Notes: generated by a model not told the origin, from the letters alone. DNA of 64,000 nucleotides from Halobacillus sp. Marseille-Q1614 (GCF_902809865.1 NZ_CADDWH010000001.1:1302001-1366000); one strand, 5' to 3'. Counted from the first letter of the stretch, positions 10,082 through 18,994 are shown. Numbers and translations: made by a program.

Positions 10082-11155
10082 CTAATAAATACTGCTTTTT
10101 CGAAGGAGTAAGAAAGAATAGAGATTTTTCACAATGACTTTAAGCACGGAATAAAGGGGAACAGCAATAACCATTCCAATGAAACCAAACAGGGCGGCAG
10201 CAACGATTAGCAGTAATATAATCGTTAAAGGATGGACGTTCAGCCGGTTCCCAAGAACGACGGGTGCGATAAGGTTCCCTTCGAGCTGCTGAACAATACC
10301 CATGACAATCAGGACATATATTGCCATATTCGGCTCCTGGGTTAGACTGACGATTAATGCTGGGATAACCCCTAGAATCGGGCCGAAAAACGGAATAACA
10401 GCCGTAATAAAAACAAAGATTGCGAGAAGGAGCGCGTAATCCAATCCAATAATTAAATAGCCGAAATACATTAAAACACCATCGGCAAAGGCGACGGTAA
10501 TTTGCCCGATAATATAGGCACCAAGAGTTTTATCAATGTTGCTTAATAAATCGAGCCCCTTTTGCTCATGCTGTTCCGGTAAAAACCTTATGAGAAAATC
10601 TGATAGTTTATGGCCGTCCTTCAGCAGAAAGAACAATACAAAAGGCACTACAACAATCACTGTAGCAGCACTAGCCGCTGCAGCGGCGACCTCTGTGACA
10701 TGATCTCCGGCCGATTGAACAAAATCACTCAGAGAGCTGGCTGCTTTTTGGCGCAGGCTTTCAAACGAAAACAGTCCTAAATTATTCTCTTCGATCATTT
10801 TTTCTGCCTGGTCTGCTGTTTTCGATAAGTCTTCAGGGAGGCTCGTAGAAAGACGTTCAACCTGCCCGGAAAGCGTATTGGCGATCAGCTTTACCCCTCC
10901 ATAGATCAGTCCAGCCACCGCAGCAAATACAATCAAAATAGCTGCAGGCTTCGGTACGAATTTTATTTTTTGGATCAAAAAAACGGCCGGTTTAAATATG
11001 TAATAAAAAAAGCCCGCAATCAATATTGGATAAAACAAAGTAGATAAAATGGTAAGCACCGGGCTGAAAAAGTTTAAAACCTCTAAAAAAAATATGCTGA
11101 TCAATAGTAAAATTAATCCTGTCGTATACTTAAAAAAAGAATGAGTCCACCACAT
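10082..11155 (-). CDS. AI-2E family transporter (multi-helix membrane protein)
   Basis: A 357-residue membrane protein of the AI-2E/UPF0118 family. A hydrophobic N-terminus (FFKYTTGLILLLISIFFLEV) is followed by a helix pair, a soluble amphipathic section (about 130-200) and the conserved core GAYIIGQITVAFADGVLMYFGYLIIG and PFFGPILGVIPALIVSL. Members include autoinducer-2 exporters and, in haloalkaliphiles, Na+/H+ antiporters, so a role in sodium export is possible. The start ATG at 11155 has GGAGGT six bases upstream; reading from further upstream would add an unconserved tail. Monocistronic, upstream of the ABC transporter. Confidence 0.87.
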   Translation of the reverse strand: MWWTHSFFKYTTGLILLLISIFFLEVLNFFSPVLTILSTLFYPILIAGFFYYIFKPAVFLIQKIKFVPKPAAILIVFAAVAGLIYGGVKLIANTLSGQVERLSTSLPEDLSKTADQAEKMIEENNLGLFSFESLRQKAASSLSDFVQSAGDHVTEVAAAAASAATVIVVVPFVLFFLLKDGHKLSDFLIRFLPEQHEQKGLDLLSNIDKTLGAYIIGQITVAFADGVLMYFGYLIIGLDYALLLAIFVFITAVIPFFGPILGVIPALIVSLTQEPNMAIYVLIVMGIVQQLEGNLIAPVVLGNRLNVHPLTIILLLIVAAALFGFIGMVIAVPLYSVLKVIVKNLYSFLLLRKSSIY

Positions 11156-11229
11156 GTCTATACCTCCAATGCTATTTCTATTTCTAAAGGTGTTTACCAC
11201 TCCCTTTACTCTTTTAATCTCTGGATTTC

Positions 11230-11451
11230 TTATTTTTCCAAAATCGCCCTGCATAAATACGCATAGCACTCCTCAACCGTACTTTTACAGTCATGTACTT
11301 CATTATTCTCGATTTCAAATAATCCATACGTATTCCTAGTCACTTTAAAGGAGGAAACCATCAACGACATCCCGCACTCCAGCTGGCTTAGCATCTGAAA
11401 TAACGGATCATTGGCTGATGCCTGGTTATCAAACAAACTGGTCTGTTCCAA
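11230..11451 (-). CDS. hypothetical small protein (73 aa)
   Basis: Not recognised. A short acidic protein (MEQTSLFDNQASANDPLFQM) with three cysteines and no membrane segment. It starts at TTG, with GAGGTGAAAGG just upstream, and is followed by the AI-2E transporter gene on the same strand 75 bp later. The ribosome site and codon use look normal, but the small size leaves doubt that it is real. Confidence 0.5.
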   Translation of the reverse strand: MEQTSLFDNQASANDPLFQMLSQLECGMSLMVSSFKVTRNTYGLFEIENNEVHDCKSTVEECYAYLCRAILEK

Positions 11452-11608
11452 AACCTTTCACCTCGTCCTTGTATGTCTACTTTACAATTCGACAAACTTT
11501 ACAGGAATCCTTCTAAAGCCGTCCTGTCTCTGCATGATTTGCGACTTTTCTTAAAGCATGTAAAAATAGAGAGGAGCGATTGTTTATGCAGATGAAAGGA
11601 GAATGAAC

Positions 11609-12223
11609 ATGAAAATGATCGACATTACGGCTCCAGTCTATGAAGGAATGCCGGTGTATAAAAACAAACCAGAAAAGCAGCCGAATTTTAACAGCCAGAC
11701 AAACGGGCACGTTACTGAATCACGCCTTGAAATCGATGCCCACACAGGCACTCACATTGATGCACCATTACATATGGTCAACGATGGGGATACGTTTGAA
11801 TCAATTTCTCTTGAGAGCCTTGTAGGCGATGCCAAAGTTTTCGACTTAACGGAAGTTGAAGACGGTATTACTAAGCAGGATTTAGAAGGACTGGATATCG
11901 AGGAAAACGATTTTGTCCTGTTTAAAACAAAAAATTCATTTGAAGACGAATTTAATTTCGAGTTTATTTATGTGAAAGAAGATGCCGCCAACTACTTAGT
12001 GGAAAAGAAAATCCGCGGTGTCGGCATCGATTCTTTAGGGATTGAGCGCAGCCAGCCGGAACACCCGACTCATAAAGCACTGTTTGGTGCAGGCATTATC
12101 GTAATTGAAGGACTGCGCTTAAAAGAAGTAGAGCCTAAAAGCTATCACATGGTAGCTGCGCCGATGAAACTGTTAGGAACAGATGCAGCTCCTGCGCGCG
12201 TGCTTCTATTTGAAAATAAGTAA
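11609..12223 (+). CDS. cyclase family protein (arylformamidase-like metal-dependent hydrolase)
   Basis: A 204-residue member of the cyclase/KynB fold. The metal-binding signature HTGTHIDAPLHM lies near residues 45-56. Homologues hydrolyse formylkynurenine, cyclic amides or similar; the substrate here is unknown because no kyn gene is nearby. The ATG at 11609 is preferred over 11603 because AAAGGAG sits seven bases before it. It is the first plus-strand gene, stands alone, and ends at a strong terminator. Confidence 0.85.
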   Translation: MKMIDITAPVYEGMPVYKNKPEKQPNFNSQTNGHVTESRLEIDAHTGTHIDAPLHMVNDGDTFESISLESLVGDAKVFDLTEVEDGITKQDLEGLDIEENDFVLFKTKNSFEDEFNFEFIYVKEDAANYLVEKKIRGVGIDSLGIERSQPEHPTHKALFGAGIIVIEGLRLKEVEPKSYHMVAAPMKLLGTDAAPARVLLFENK

Positions 12224-12250
12224 TGACTTTATAAGGTTGTTTTGAGCTCA

Positions 12251-12283
12251 AGCTGTCGAGTTTTTTCTCGACAGCTTTTTTTT
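12251..12283 (+). terminator. terminator of the cyclase-family gene
   Basis: AGCTGTCGAG/CTCGACAGCT 10-bp stem, 6-nt loop, then eight T. The CTGTCGAG core recurs at two other plus-strand terminators in the window (18830 and 35143). Confidence 0.95.
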
Positions 12284-12663
12284 GTTCCACTGGAGCGAAT
12301 ACTCCTCTCTTTTAAGCGGTCCCATATGGTGGGGTCGTTCGATGTTGACACACCAGAATCTCTTTATGATTTTACAACGCAGAAAAAGACATGGTCTTCT
12401 TTTAGGAAGTGCCTAACTCAATCGAACTTCCTCCTTAAGCCTTTTCACAAGACCCACGCTTTGGTGTATTTGATCACCCGGTTGTTGTGCAGGGGGCTCT
12501 CAGTATTTGCCCTCGTTGTAACCGATAGAACCTTTTACATACTCTGGATGAAAGCCAGCTTTGCGATGACAGGTCAGAGAGTAAAATAGTTCCATCCTGA
12601 GATATAGCTTTTTCGACAGCCAGTCAGTTCTGGCGGAAGCCGTTCTCGCTCCTTATGAAGATA
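12284..12663. other. gene-free interval with a decayed repeat
   Basis: About 380 bp between two convergent terminators. I see no convincing gene: one long reading frame begins inside the terminator and has no ribosome site. The first half holds a copy of the repeat described at 12309-12435; the remainder shows nothing I can name. Confidence 0.6.
12309..12435. repeat. intergenic repeat, copy A
   Basis: Shares CTTTTAAGCGG, then GTCGTTCGAT about 25 bp later, then the 16-mer AATCGAACTTCCTCCT with the interval at 27948-28024. The TTCGAT and ATCGAA blocks face each other as inverted arms. Copy A has a longer centre than copy B. Confidence 0.6.
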
Positions 12664-12700
12664 AGAAAAAAAGGATAACTTCTTTACGAAGTCATCCTTT
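12664..12700 (-). terminator. terminator of zwf-gnd
   Basis: AAAGGATGACTTC/GAAGTTATCCTTT stem with one mismatch, followed by a T run on the minus strand, 8 bp after the gnd stop. Confidence 0.9.
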
Positions 12701-12707
12701 AACTTAA

Positions 12708-14117
12708 TTATTTTAACCATTCTGTATGGAAGATACCTTCTTTATCAATACGCTGATACGTGTGAGCACCAAAGTAGTCACGCTGAGCCTGCAGCAGATT
12801 AGCAGGAAGTGTCTCTGTACGGTAGCTGTCATAATAAGCAAGGGCGCTTGAGAAGCCAGGAACCGGAATTCCCTGTTCGATCGCTAAGGAAAGAACTTCT
12901 CTTAAATTGCTCTGATAGTTTTGAACAATGTCATTAAAGTATGGATCAAGCAGCAGGTTATCAAGATCTGCTTCACGATCATACGCTTCTTTAATTTTCT
13001 GCAGGAACTGTGCACGGATGATACAGCCGCCTCTAAAGATCATAGCGATATCTCCATAAGCCAGGTTCCAGTCATATTCATTGGAAGCTGCGCGCATTTG
13101 GGCAAAACCTTGTGCATAGGAACAGATTTTACTCATATACAGGGCTTTACGTACAGATTCAATCGCTTCTTCTTTGTTGCCGCTAAACGGCTTGGCATTT
13201 GGACCGCTAAGGATCTTGCTTGCTTTTACACGCTCTTCCTTCATAGCAGAAATAAAGCGGGAGAATACTGACTCTGTAATAATCGGCAGTGGAACCCCTA
13301 ACTCAAGAGCGCTTTGGCTCGTCCACTTCCCTGTACCTTTTTGTCCTGCTGTATCTAAAATAACGTCTACGAGCGGCTTGCCTGTTTCTTCATCTACTTT
13401 TGTAAAAATGTCTGCCGTAATCTCGATTAAGTAGCTGTCAAGCTCTCCTTTGTTCCATTCCGCAAATACTTCGTGAAGTTCCTGTGCTGATAAACCTAAC
13501 ACATGTTTTAAAATAAAGTAAGCTTCAGAAATCAACTGCATGTCCCCGTATTCGATACCGTTGTGAACCATTTTTACATAGTGTCCTGCTCCATCCGGCC
13601 CGACATAGGTCGTACAAGGTACACCGTCAACACGTGCTGCAATCGCTTCAAGAATCGGCTGAACATGTTCAAACGCTTCTTTCTGACCGCCAGGCATAAT
13701 AGAAGGTCCTGTAAGGGCTCCTTCTTCCCCACCGGATACTCCTGTTCCAATAAAGTGAATACCTGACTCTTGAAGCTCTTTATTTCTGCGGATTGTATCC
13801 TGATAGAATGTATTACCGCCATCGATTAAAATATCGCCTTTATCTAAGTGAGGCAGGAGGGACTCAATGGTAGCGTCAGTCGCTGGTCCTGCTTTAACCA
13901 TTAATAAGATCTTACGAGGTTTTTCTAATGAAGCTACAAATTCTTCGATAGAGGAAGCACCTGTGAAGTTCTTGCCCGCCGCTTCGTTGGCTAAGAAATC
14001 GTCGGTTTTCTCTTGCGTACGATTATACACCGCTACGGAATACCCTCTGCTTTCAATATTTAATGCTAAATTTTTTCCCATGACTGCTAAGCCAATAACA
14101 CCAATTTCCTGTGACAA
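12708..14117 (-). CDS. gnd: 6-phosphogluconate dehydrogenase, decarboxylating
   Basis: Oxidises 6-phosphogluconate to ribulose 5-phosphate, CO2 and NAD(P)H in the oxidative pentose phosphate pathway. The N-terminal Rossmann motif [30 protein letters not shown] and the active-site block [21 protein letters not shown] (near residue 180) are present, and the length (about 470) is normal for the dimeric long form. I choose the TTG at 14117 because AAGGAG lies nine bases upstream; two upstream ATGs (14126, 14123) are too close to that site. Follows zwf by 50 bp with no terminator between, so the two form an operon. Confidence 0.95.
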   Translation of the reverse strand: MSQEIGVIGLAVMGKNLALNIESRGYSVAVYNRTQEKTDDFLANEAAGKNFTGASSIEEFVASLEKPRKILLMVKAGPATDATIESLLPHLDKGDILIDGGNTFYQDTIRRNKELQESGIHFIGTGVSGGEEGALTGPSIMPGGQKEAFEHVQPILEAIAARVDGVPCTTYVGPDGAGHYVKMVHNGIEYGDMQLISEAYFILKHVLGLSAQELHEVFAEWNKGELDSYLIEITADIFTKVDEETGKPLVDVILDTAGQKGTGKWTSQSALELGVPLPIITESVFSRFISAMKEERVKASKILSGPNAKPFSGNKEEAIESVRKALYMSKICSYAQGFAQMRAASNEYDWNLAYGDIAMIFRGGCIIRAQFLQKIKEAYDREADLDNLLLDPYFNDIVQNYQSNLREVLSLAIEQGIPVPGFSSALAYYDSYRTETLPANLLQAQRDYFGAHTYQRIDKEGIFHTEWLK

Positions 14118-14167
14118 AGTCATCATCTCCTTAATTAATTACTTCTGCTTTTATTTCTGTAAATGGC

Positions 14168-15616
14168 TTACCACCATTTAAAGCCATGTTCAGCGAGCAG
14201 TTTATCTGACGCCTTAGGTCCCATTGATCCCGATTCATATACATGAAGATCTGTAGCGTCTTCTTCAAACACTTCCAATATAGGCTGTACCCACTGCCAG
14301 GATAATTCTACTTCATCCCAGTGGGCAAAATAGGTCTGGTCTCCCTCAAATGCATCCTGAAGAAGAAGTTCATAAGCTTCAGGCAAGTTGCTTTGATCGC
14401 GGGAGAAATTAATATGAACAGGTTCAAGCTTATTATTGTTTAACGTGTTCTTGCTGTTCAGCTGCAAGGTAACGCCTTTATTTGGGCTGATTTCAATAAT
14501 GAGCAGGTTTGGCTCTAGATGCTCACCCTCATACTGGTTGTGCGTCTCTCCTTTAAACTCCATAACAATGCGAGTGGATTTCTCCTTCATTCGCTTTCCT
14601 GTACGGATATAAAAAGGAACACCTCTCCAGAAATCACTGTCAATCCATAATCTCGCAGCGATAAACGTATCATTTCTTGAAGAGGGATCTACACCCTGTT
14701 CATCAAGATAGCCGTGTACGTGTTCATCATCAATAACGCCTGAACCATATTGTCCTCTTACAACATCACGCGTCACATCTTCTTTGGACAGCGGACGCAG
14801 TGCCTGCATGACTTTTTTCTTCTCTTCCCTGATATTATCAGGATTCATTTCATTCGGCAGATGCATGGCGGTCATCATCAGAAGCTGCAGCATATGGTTC
14901 TGCACCATATCCCGTATGGCTCCTACTTGATCATAGTAACCTGCCCGTTCTTCAACACCGACAACTTCGCTGGCTGTAATCTGCATATTGGCGATATATT
15001 TTTTATTCCAAAGTGCTTTAAGCACAGGGTTGGAATGTTCAAGAGCCTCAAGGTTCTGTACCATCGGCTTACCTAAGTAATGATCGATTCGGTAAATTTC
15101 TTTTTCATCAAAAACTTTACCGAGCTTCTCGTTGAGTTCCCTTGCTGTTTCCACATCATGGCCGAACGGCTTCTCAACAATCAGCCTCTTCCATCCTTTT
15201 GTATCGCCTAAACCGCTACGTTTCACATTTGTAATGATATCATCATACAAACGTGGAGCGACAGATAAGTAAAACAATCGATTTTCCGTTATGTTCAGTT
15301 CTTCTTCTCTCTGCTCGACAAATGATAATAGATCTTCATAGCCGGCAGGGTCTGTCACATCAAGGGAATGGTAACGGAAGCTTTGAATAAACTTTTTCAT
15401 AGCCTCCTCGTCTACTGAGCTTCTAGAAAAGGTATAGACTGCATCCTCTATTCGACCTTGAAATTCTTCTTGAGATAACGTTCTTCTCCCTAAACCAATC
15501 ACAGAGAACGATTCGGGCATCGCCTGTTCCATATATAAGTTGTATAGAGCAGGGTAGATTTTACGCTTGGCTAAATCCCCGGTTGAACCGAATAAAATAA
15601 AAGACATTGAATCCAA
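14168..15616 (-). CDS. zwf: glucose-6-phosphate 1-dehydrogenase
   Basis: First enzyme of the oxidative pentose phosphate pathway, making 6-phosphogluconolactone and NADPH. The coenzyme loop FGSTGDLAKRKIYPALYNL is at the start, then IVEKPFGHD near residue 165 and the substrate motif RIDHYLGKPMVQN near 190. About 482 residues, as usual. The TTG at 15616 is the best start because GTGGAGG lies eight bases upstream; an in-frame ATG at 15658 has no ribosome site. Together with gnd just downstream it supplies NADPH and pentoses. Confidence 0.95.
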   Translation of the reverse strand: MDSMSFILFGSTGDLAKRKIYPALYNLYMEQAMPESFSVIGLGRRTLSQEEFQGRIEDAVYTFSRSSVDEEAMKKFIQSFRYHSLDVTDPAGYEDLLSFVEQREEELNITENRLFYLSVAPRLYDDIITNVKRSGLGDTKGWKRLIVEKPFGHDVETARELNEKLGKVFDEKEIYRIDHYLGKPMVQNLEALEHSNPVLKALWNKKYIANMQITASEVVGVEERAGYYDQVGAIRDMVQNHMLQLLMMTAMHLPNEMNPDNIREEKKKVMQALRPLSKEDVTRDVVRGQYGSGVIDDEHVHGYLDEQGVDPSSRNDTFIAARLWIDSDFWRGVPFYIRTGKRMKEKSTRIVMEFKGETHNQYEGEHLEPNLLIIEISPNKGVTLQLNSKNTLNNNKLEPVHINFSRDQSNLPEAYELLLQDAFEGDQTYFAHWDEVELSWQWVQPILEVFEEDATDLHVYESGSMGPKASDKLLAEHGFKWW

Positions 15617-15821
15617 TAGCTTTTCCTCCACTTTTTTAGTTAACTTTCCCTCATTCATATAAAAAACTTACTTTTGTTACAATAAATTATTGGGATCGAT
15701 TACACAAGTAAATTTTTTACAAATCATAGTTACTTTCCTATTGAAATGGTTTTCTTTATTCGAGTAATCTACTAAAGTATATAAGGAATTTTCAAAAATT
15801 TAAAGTGAACTGTTTTTTCCA

Positions 15822-15853
15822 TAAAATAAAAAAGCCGCAAAAACAGCAGCTTT
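15822..15853 (-). terminator. terminator of the amine oxidase remnant
   Basis: AAAGCTGC/GCGGCTTT stem (one G-T pair) with a 7-nt loop and a long T-rich tail on the minus strand. It overlaps the stop of the pseudogene. Confidence 0.7.
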
Positions 15854-16402
15854 AATCTTCCCAGTTATTAATTTTGAAGGCGGCACGGATCCCCGATTCT
15901 ATCGCACCTTCCACCCAGCCATGGAAGCTGGAAGTGCGCTCACCGGCAAAATGTACAAGGCCTTGATGCTTGTAAATATACTCTCTGAGGTCGCTTTCCT
16001 GATTGGGAGCAAAGAGTGTAAAACACCCGGCCGAGAAAGGATTTTCAAACCAGCTGAAGGAAACTCCGCCAATAAATTCCTGGTAAACAATCTTTCCATA
16101 TATTTTTGCCAGCTCATTTAACGCCTGTTCTATCTGCCTTTAATATAAGGCTGTCTCATTGTATATATTCTGCCGCCAATACGGCTATTTCCTTCGAGGA
16201 TCGTCACATGATGACCAGCTTGCATGAGAAGGCTGGCAGCTGTTAATCCGGCCAGCCCGGCACCTATAATGGAAATATGCTTAGCACGTCCTCTCCTTGG
16301 AAGTCCGTTTCGAATAATGGAGATCATTTCCTCAGGATATGTAACTCCTTCATAAGTCACTTTCTCATTTCTAACACGTGCTCCCCCCTCCTCTTTTTCC
16401 AT
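15852..16402 (-). pseudogene. flavin amine oxidase, internally deleted and frameshifted
   Basis: Two ends of one flavin monoamine/L-amino-acid oxidase survive. The N-terminal 90 codons (16402-16130) hold the FAD dinucleotide motif [21 protein letters not shown] and [13 protein letters not shown]. In another frame, from about 16139 to the stop at 15852, comes the typical C-terminus: SFSWFENPFSAG, FAGERTSSFHGWVEGAIESG, IRAAF. The roughly 300 residues between are gone and the frame is broken at the junction near 16130-16145. Full-length relatives are about 480 residues. It keeps its ribosome site and terminator, so the loss looks recent. Confidence 0.85.
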
Positions 16403-16532
16403 ATTATGAAAAAAGAGACCTCTATGAAAAATTCTATTCGTCTGATACTGTTAATTCGCGTTAACTTTTTGTTCTTTATTACTAGATATAATGATAAACT
16501 AATAACAAAGGCTTAAGGAGTTGTACATCATC

Positions 16533-17114
16533 ATGGAATATTTCCTATTTATTTTAATTGCTTACTTATTAGGAGCAATTCCCTCTGGTCTTATCGTAGG
16601 AAAATTAGGATATGGAATAGATATACGAGAACATGGCAGCGGGAATCTTGGAGGCACAAATACCTTTCGCGTACTGGGTTTGAAAGCAGGTTTGATCGTA
16701 ACGACGGCTGATATACTAAAAGGCACGATCGCGACCGCACTGCCGATTTGGATAGGTGTAGACGTTATTCCTTTAGTGGTTGGTATATTCGCTGTCATCG
16801 GCCATATGTATCCAGTGTTTGCGGGATTTAAAGGCGGAAAAGCTGTAGCAACATCCGGAGGCGTTATATTAGGTGTCAACCCTGTCGTTTTTGCTATAAT
16901 GATTGGAACCTTTTTTCTTTTATTATACTTAACTAAGTATGTGTCTTTATCATCTATGATCACAGGAATCGTCTCCATTATTGTTACCCTCTTTCTTCAG
17001 GAGTATGGATTAACGATTGTCATAGCTATACTTACCCTTTTTGTTATCTATCGCCATCGTACAAATATTAAGCGTATCCTAAATAAGACAGAACCTAAAA
17101 TCACATGGATGTAA
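16533..17114 (+). CDS. plsY: glycerol-3-phosphate acyltransferase PlsY
   Basis: Integral membrane enzyme that transfers the acyl group from acyl-phosphate to glycerol 3-phosphate, the first step of phospholipid synthesis. The three conserved motifs are visible: [15 protein letters not shown] (about 36-50), [21 protein letters not shown] (about 91-111), and the later hydrophobic segments. 193 residues, five or more membrane helices. The ATG at 16533 is preferred over the TTG at 16521, which directly abuts AAGGAG. In B. subtilis this gene (yneS) lies next to parE; here some 9.7 kb separates them. Confidence 0.95.
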   Translation: MEYFLFILIAYLLGAIPSGLIVGKLGYGIDIREHGSGNLGGTNTFRVLGLKAGLIVTTADILKGTIATALPIWIGVDVIPLVVGIFAVIGHMYPVFAGFKGGKAVATSGGVILGVNPVVFAIMIGTFFLLLYLTKYVSLSSMITGIVSIIVTLFLQEYGLTIVIAILTLFVIYRHRTNIKRILNKTEPKITWM

Positions 17115-17115
17115 A

Positions 17116-17153
17116 GAAACCTGCGCAAAACCCTATTGCCGCAGGTTTCTTTA
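17116..17153 (+). terminator. terminator of plsY
   Basis: GAAACCTGC/GCAGGTTTC stem with a 16-nt loop followed by TTTAT. Confidence 0.8.
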
Positions 17154-17215
17154 TGAAGGTATAATTGGGTTTGCAGTCACACAATCTAAGAGCATCCCAC
17201 TGTATATTTAATGCT

Positions 17216-17228
17216 GTATACGGTATAC
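17216..17228. promoter_or_regulatory. palindrome in the folE2 promoter region
   Basis: GTATAC-G-GTATAC, a perfect 13-bp palindrome about 37 bp upstream of the folE2 start and overlapping a TATACT that could be its -10. Candidate operator; it does not look like a Zur box. Confidence 0.4.
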
Positions 17229-17264
17229 TTTGACGTAGAAATAGGTCTGAAAGGAGTCCTAGTT

Positions 17265-18194
17265 ATGAATCAAACAGAAACAAATAACTCAAAAAAATTG
17301 CCTTCTAAAGAAGATCGTCATAAATTATTTGGTTCCGTAAAGCCCGGCCCGCGCACAAAGCCGGTCGACAAAGATAAAATGGTCGATTTACAGAATTCCA
17401 AGAAAGACTTTTTGTTTGATATAGATATGGTCGGTATTTCTAATGTTAAGCATCCGATTTCAATTCCAAGTCAGCTGTCACCGCAAATCCAAACGACGAT
17501 CGGCACCTTTAAGTTTGGCTCTTCTATCTCCCAGGACAGTAAAGGAACAAATATGAGCCGATTTACCGAACAGTTGGATAAGTTTCATAACCAAGGGTTC
17601 GCGATAGATATTGAAACATTGAAAACCTTCACCTCAGAACTGGCCGGCCGCTTAAAAGAAGACAATGCAGAAGTGGAAGTTTCTTTCCCATGGTTTTTCG
17701 AAAGAAAAGGTCCTTATTCTGATTTAGCCGGTATGAACCATGCCGATGCAACGATTCGCGTCGAATACGCAGAAGCGACTGGCTATGATGTGACCGTAAC
17801 TTTAACCGGTAAAATTACCACTCTATGCCCTTGCTCTAAAGAGATCAGTGAATACAGTGCGCATAACCAGCGCGGTAATGTGACGATGACTGTTAAGCTT
17901 ACGGAAGACTTCAATGAACAGGAAATCGACTGGAAAGCAGCCCTGCTTGAAGCTGCTGAAAGTAATGCCAGTGCCCGAATTCATCCTGTATTAAAACGTC
18001 CGGATGAAAAAATGGTTACAGAACAGGCTTATGAGAATCCGCGTTTTGTAGAAGATATTGTAAGATTAGTCGCAGCAGACCTCTATGAATATGATTTTGT
18101 AGAATCCTTTACTGTAAACTGCAGAAATGAAGAGTCGATTCACCTTCATGATGCGGAAGCTTCTCTGTCTTATGACAAAAAGCAGGAAGCATAA
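17265..18194 (+). CDS. folE2: GTP cyclohydrolase FolE2 (type IB)
   Basis: Converts GTP to dihydroneopterin triphosphate, the first step of folate synthesis, using a metal-flexible type IB active site. 309 residues. Signatures: SSISQDSKGTNMSRF, the cysteine-containing CPCSKEISEYSAHNQRG and the C-terminal VRLVAADLYEYDFVESF. The ATG at 17265 has AAAGGAG eight bases upstream. In B. subtilis the equivalent gene is Zur-controlled as a zinc-sparing paralogue; I see no clear Zur box here, so it may be the constitutive enzyme. Confidence 0.94.
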   Translation: MNQTETNNSKKLPSKEDRHKLFGSVKPGPRTKPVDKDKMVDLQNSKKDFLFDIDMVGISNVKHPISIPSQLSPQIQTTIGTFKFGSSISQDSKGTNMSRFTEQLDKFHNQGFAIDIETLKTFTSELAGRLKEDNAEVEVSFPWFFERKGPYSDLAGMNHADATIRVEYAEATGYDVTVTLTGKITTLCPCSKEISEYSAHNQRGNVTMTVKLTEDFNEQEIDWKAALLEAAESNASARIHPVLKRPDEKMVTEQAYENPRFVEDIVRLVAADLYEYDFVESFTVNCRNEESIHLHDAEASLSYDKKQEA

Positions 18195-18210
18195 GTTTAG
18201 CTGATCCCAT

Positions 18211-18441
18211 ATGAAGCAGATTTTTATTGCCCTGATTACCTTTTACAGAAAATGGATCAGCCCAATGACGCCTCCAAGCTGCCGTTTTCAGCCGACGTGC
18301 TCTGAATACGGCATTGAAGCTCTTAAGAGGTTTGGATTCTTTAAAGGAAGTTATTTAACTGTAAAAAGAATTTTAAAGTGCCACCCTTTTCATAAAGGTG
18401 GATTTGATCCGGTTCCAAATAAAGACGAGGACAAAAATTAA
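18211..18441 (+). CDS. yidD: membrane protein insertion efficiency factor YidD
   Basis: Small (76-residue) cysteine-containing membrane-associated protein of the YidD family, thought to assist YidC/Sec insertion. The diagnostic block [31 protein letters not shown] is followed by [14 protein letters not shown]. It begins 16 bp after folE2 with no strong ribosome site, so translation may depend on the upstream gene. Confidence 0.93.
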   Translation: MKQIFIALITFYRKWISPMTPPSCRFQPTCSEYGIEALKRFGFFKGSYLTVKRILKCHPFHKGGFDPVPNKDEDKN

Positions 18442-18515
18442 TCTTAAGGAAACGTTTACTCCTTGTAAAAATAGGTAACACAACGGATACAGGAACCATA
18501 CGAGGAGATGAGCTT

Positions 18516-18803
18516 ATGAAACTACAAGTAACAGAAGAAGCAGCCAGCTGGTATGAAAAAGAACTCGAAATAAATGATGAATCCTATATTCGTTTTTATG
18601 TAAGATATGGCGGCAGCGGCGGCCTGCAGCCGGGGTTTTCTTTGGCCATCATGCAGGATCAGCCCCGTGAACCAATCGCAGAAGAAAAAGTAAACAATGT
18701 CCGCTACTTTATTGAAGCGAAAGATGAATGGTATTTTGACGATTATTCATTGAAAGTTTCTCTTCATGAAGGTTCACAAGAGCCGGAATTTATATACGAA
18801 TAA
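18516..18803 (+). CDS. yneR: HesB/IscA-like protein YneR
   Basis: A 95-residue HesB-like domain protein (KLQVTEEAASWYEKEL ... YIRFYVRYGGSGGLQPGFSLAI). It lacks the cysteines of true A-type iron-sulfur carriers, as B. subtilis YneR does, so an iron-sulfur role is doubtful. GAGGAGATGAGCTT precedes the ATG. A cre-like AAACGTTTACT lies at about 18450, matching the consensus only in part. Monocistronic with its own terminator. Confidence 0.88.
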   Translation: MKLQVTEEAASWYEKELEINDESYIRFYVRYGGSGGLQPGFSLAIMQDQPREPIAEEKVNNVRYFIEAKDEWYFDDYSLKVSLHEGSQEPEFIYE

Positions 18804-18829
18804 AAAATGATTTTACATGCATCGTTTAA

Positions 18830-18862
18830 AGGCAGTCGAGACATTCTCGACTGCCTGATTTA
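18830..18862 (+). terminator. terminator of yneR
   Basis: AGGCAGTCGAG/CTCGACTGCCT, perfect 11-bp stem with a 5-nt loop, then a T-rich tail. Confidence 0.9.
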
Positions 18863-18919
18863 TTTGCATGTTAAGATAAGGATTTGTTAAACGACATTGT
18901 TGATTTTATTCAAAAAAAC

Positions 18920-18972
18920 AAGGGGTTCTGAGAGACTCCTGCTTATAAAGCAGACGTCTGATGAGACCCACC
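18920..18972. repeat. decayed Bacillaceae intergenic repeat
   Basis: Contains GGGTTCTGAGAGACTCCTGC, then AAGCAGACGTCTGATGAG, then ACCC. From memory this matches the common Bacillaceae repeat that runs 'gagactcctgc ... gcagacgtctgatgagacccc'. It folds as nested hairpins: CTGCTT/AAGCAG inside AGAC/GTCT inside GGGTTCT/AGACCC. On the minus strand it ends in a T run, so it could also serve as a terminator. Confidence 0.55.
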
Positions 18973-18994
18973 AGAATGAAAATCGCTTAGACTT

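Noticed and set aside
12242-12589. Plus-strand reading frame of about 115 codons downstream of the cyclase gene
   Set aside because: It starts inside a strong terminator, has no ribosome site and runs through a decayed repeat.
17161-17264. Zur box upstream of folE2
   Set aside because: No TCGTAAT-type palindrome is present; the visible palindrome is GTATAC-based.
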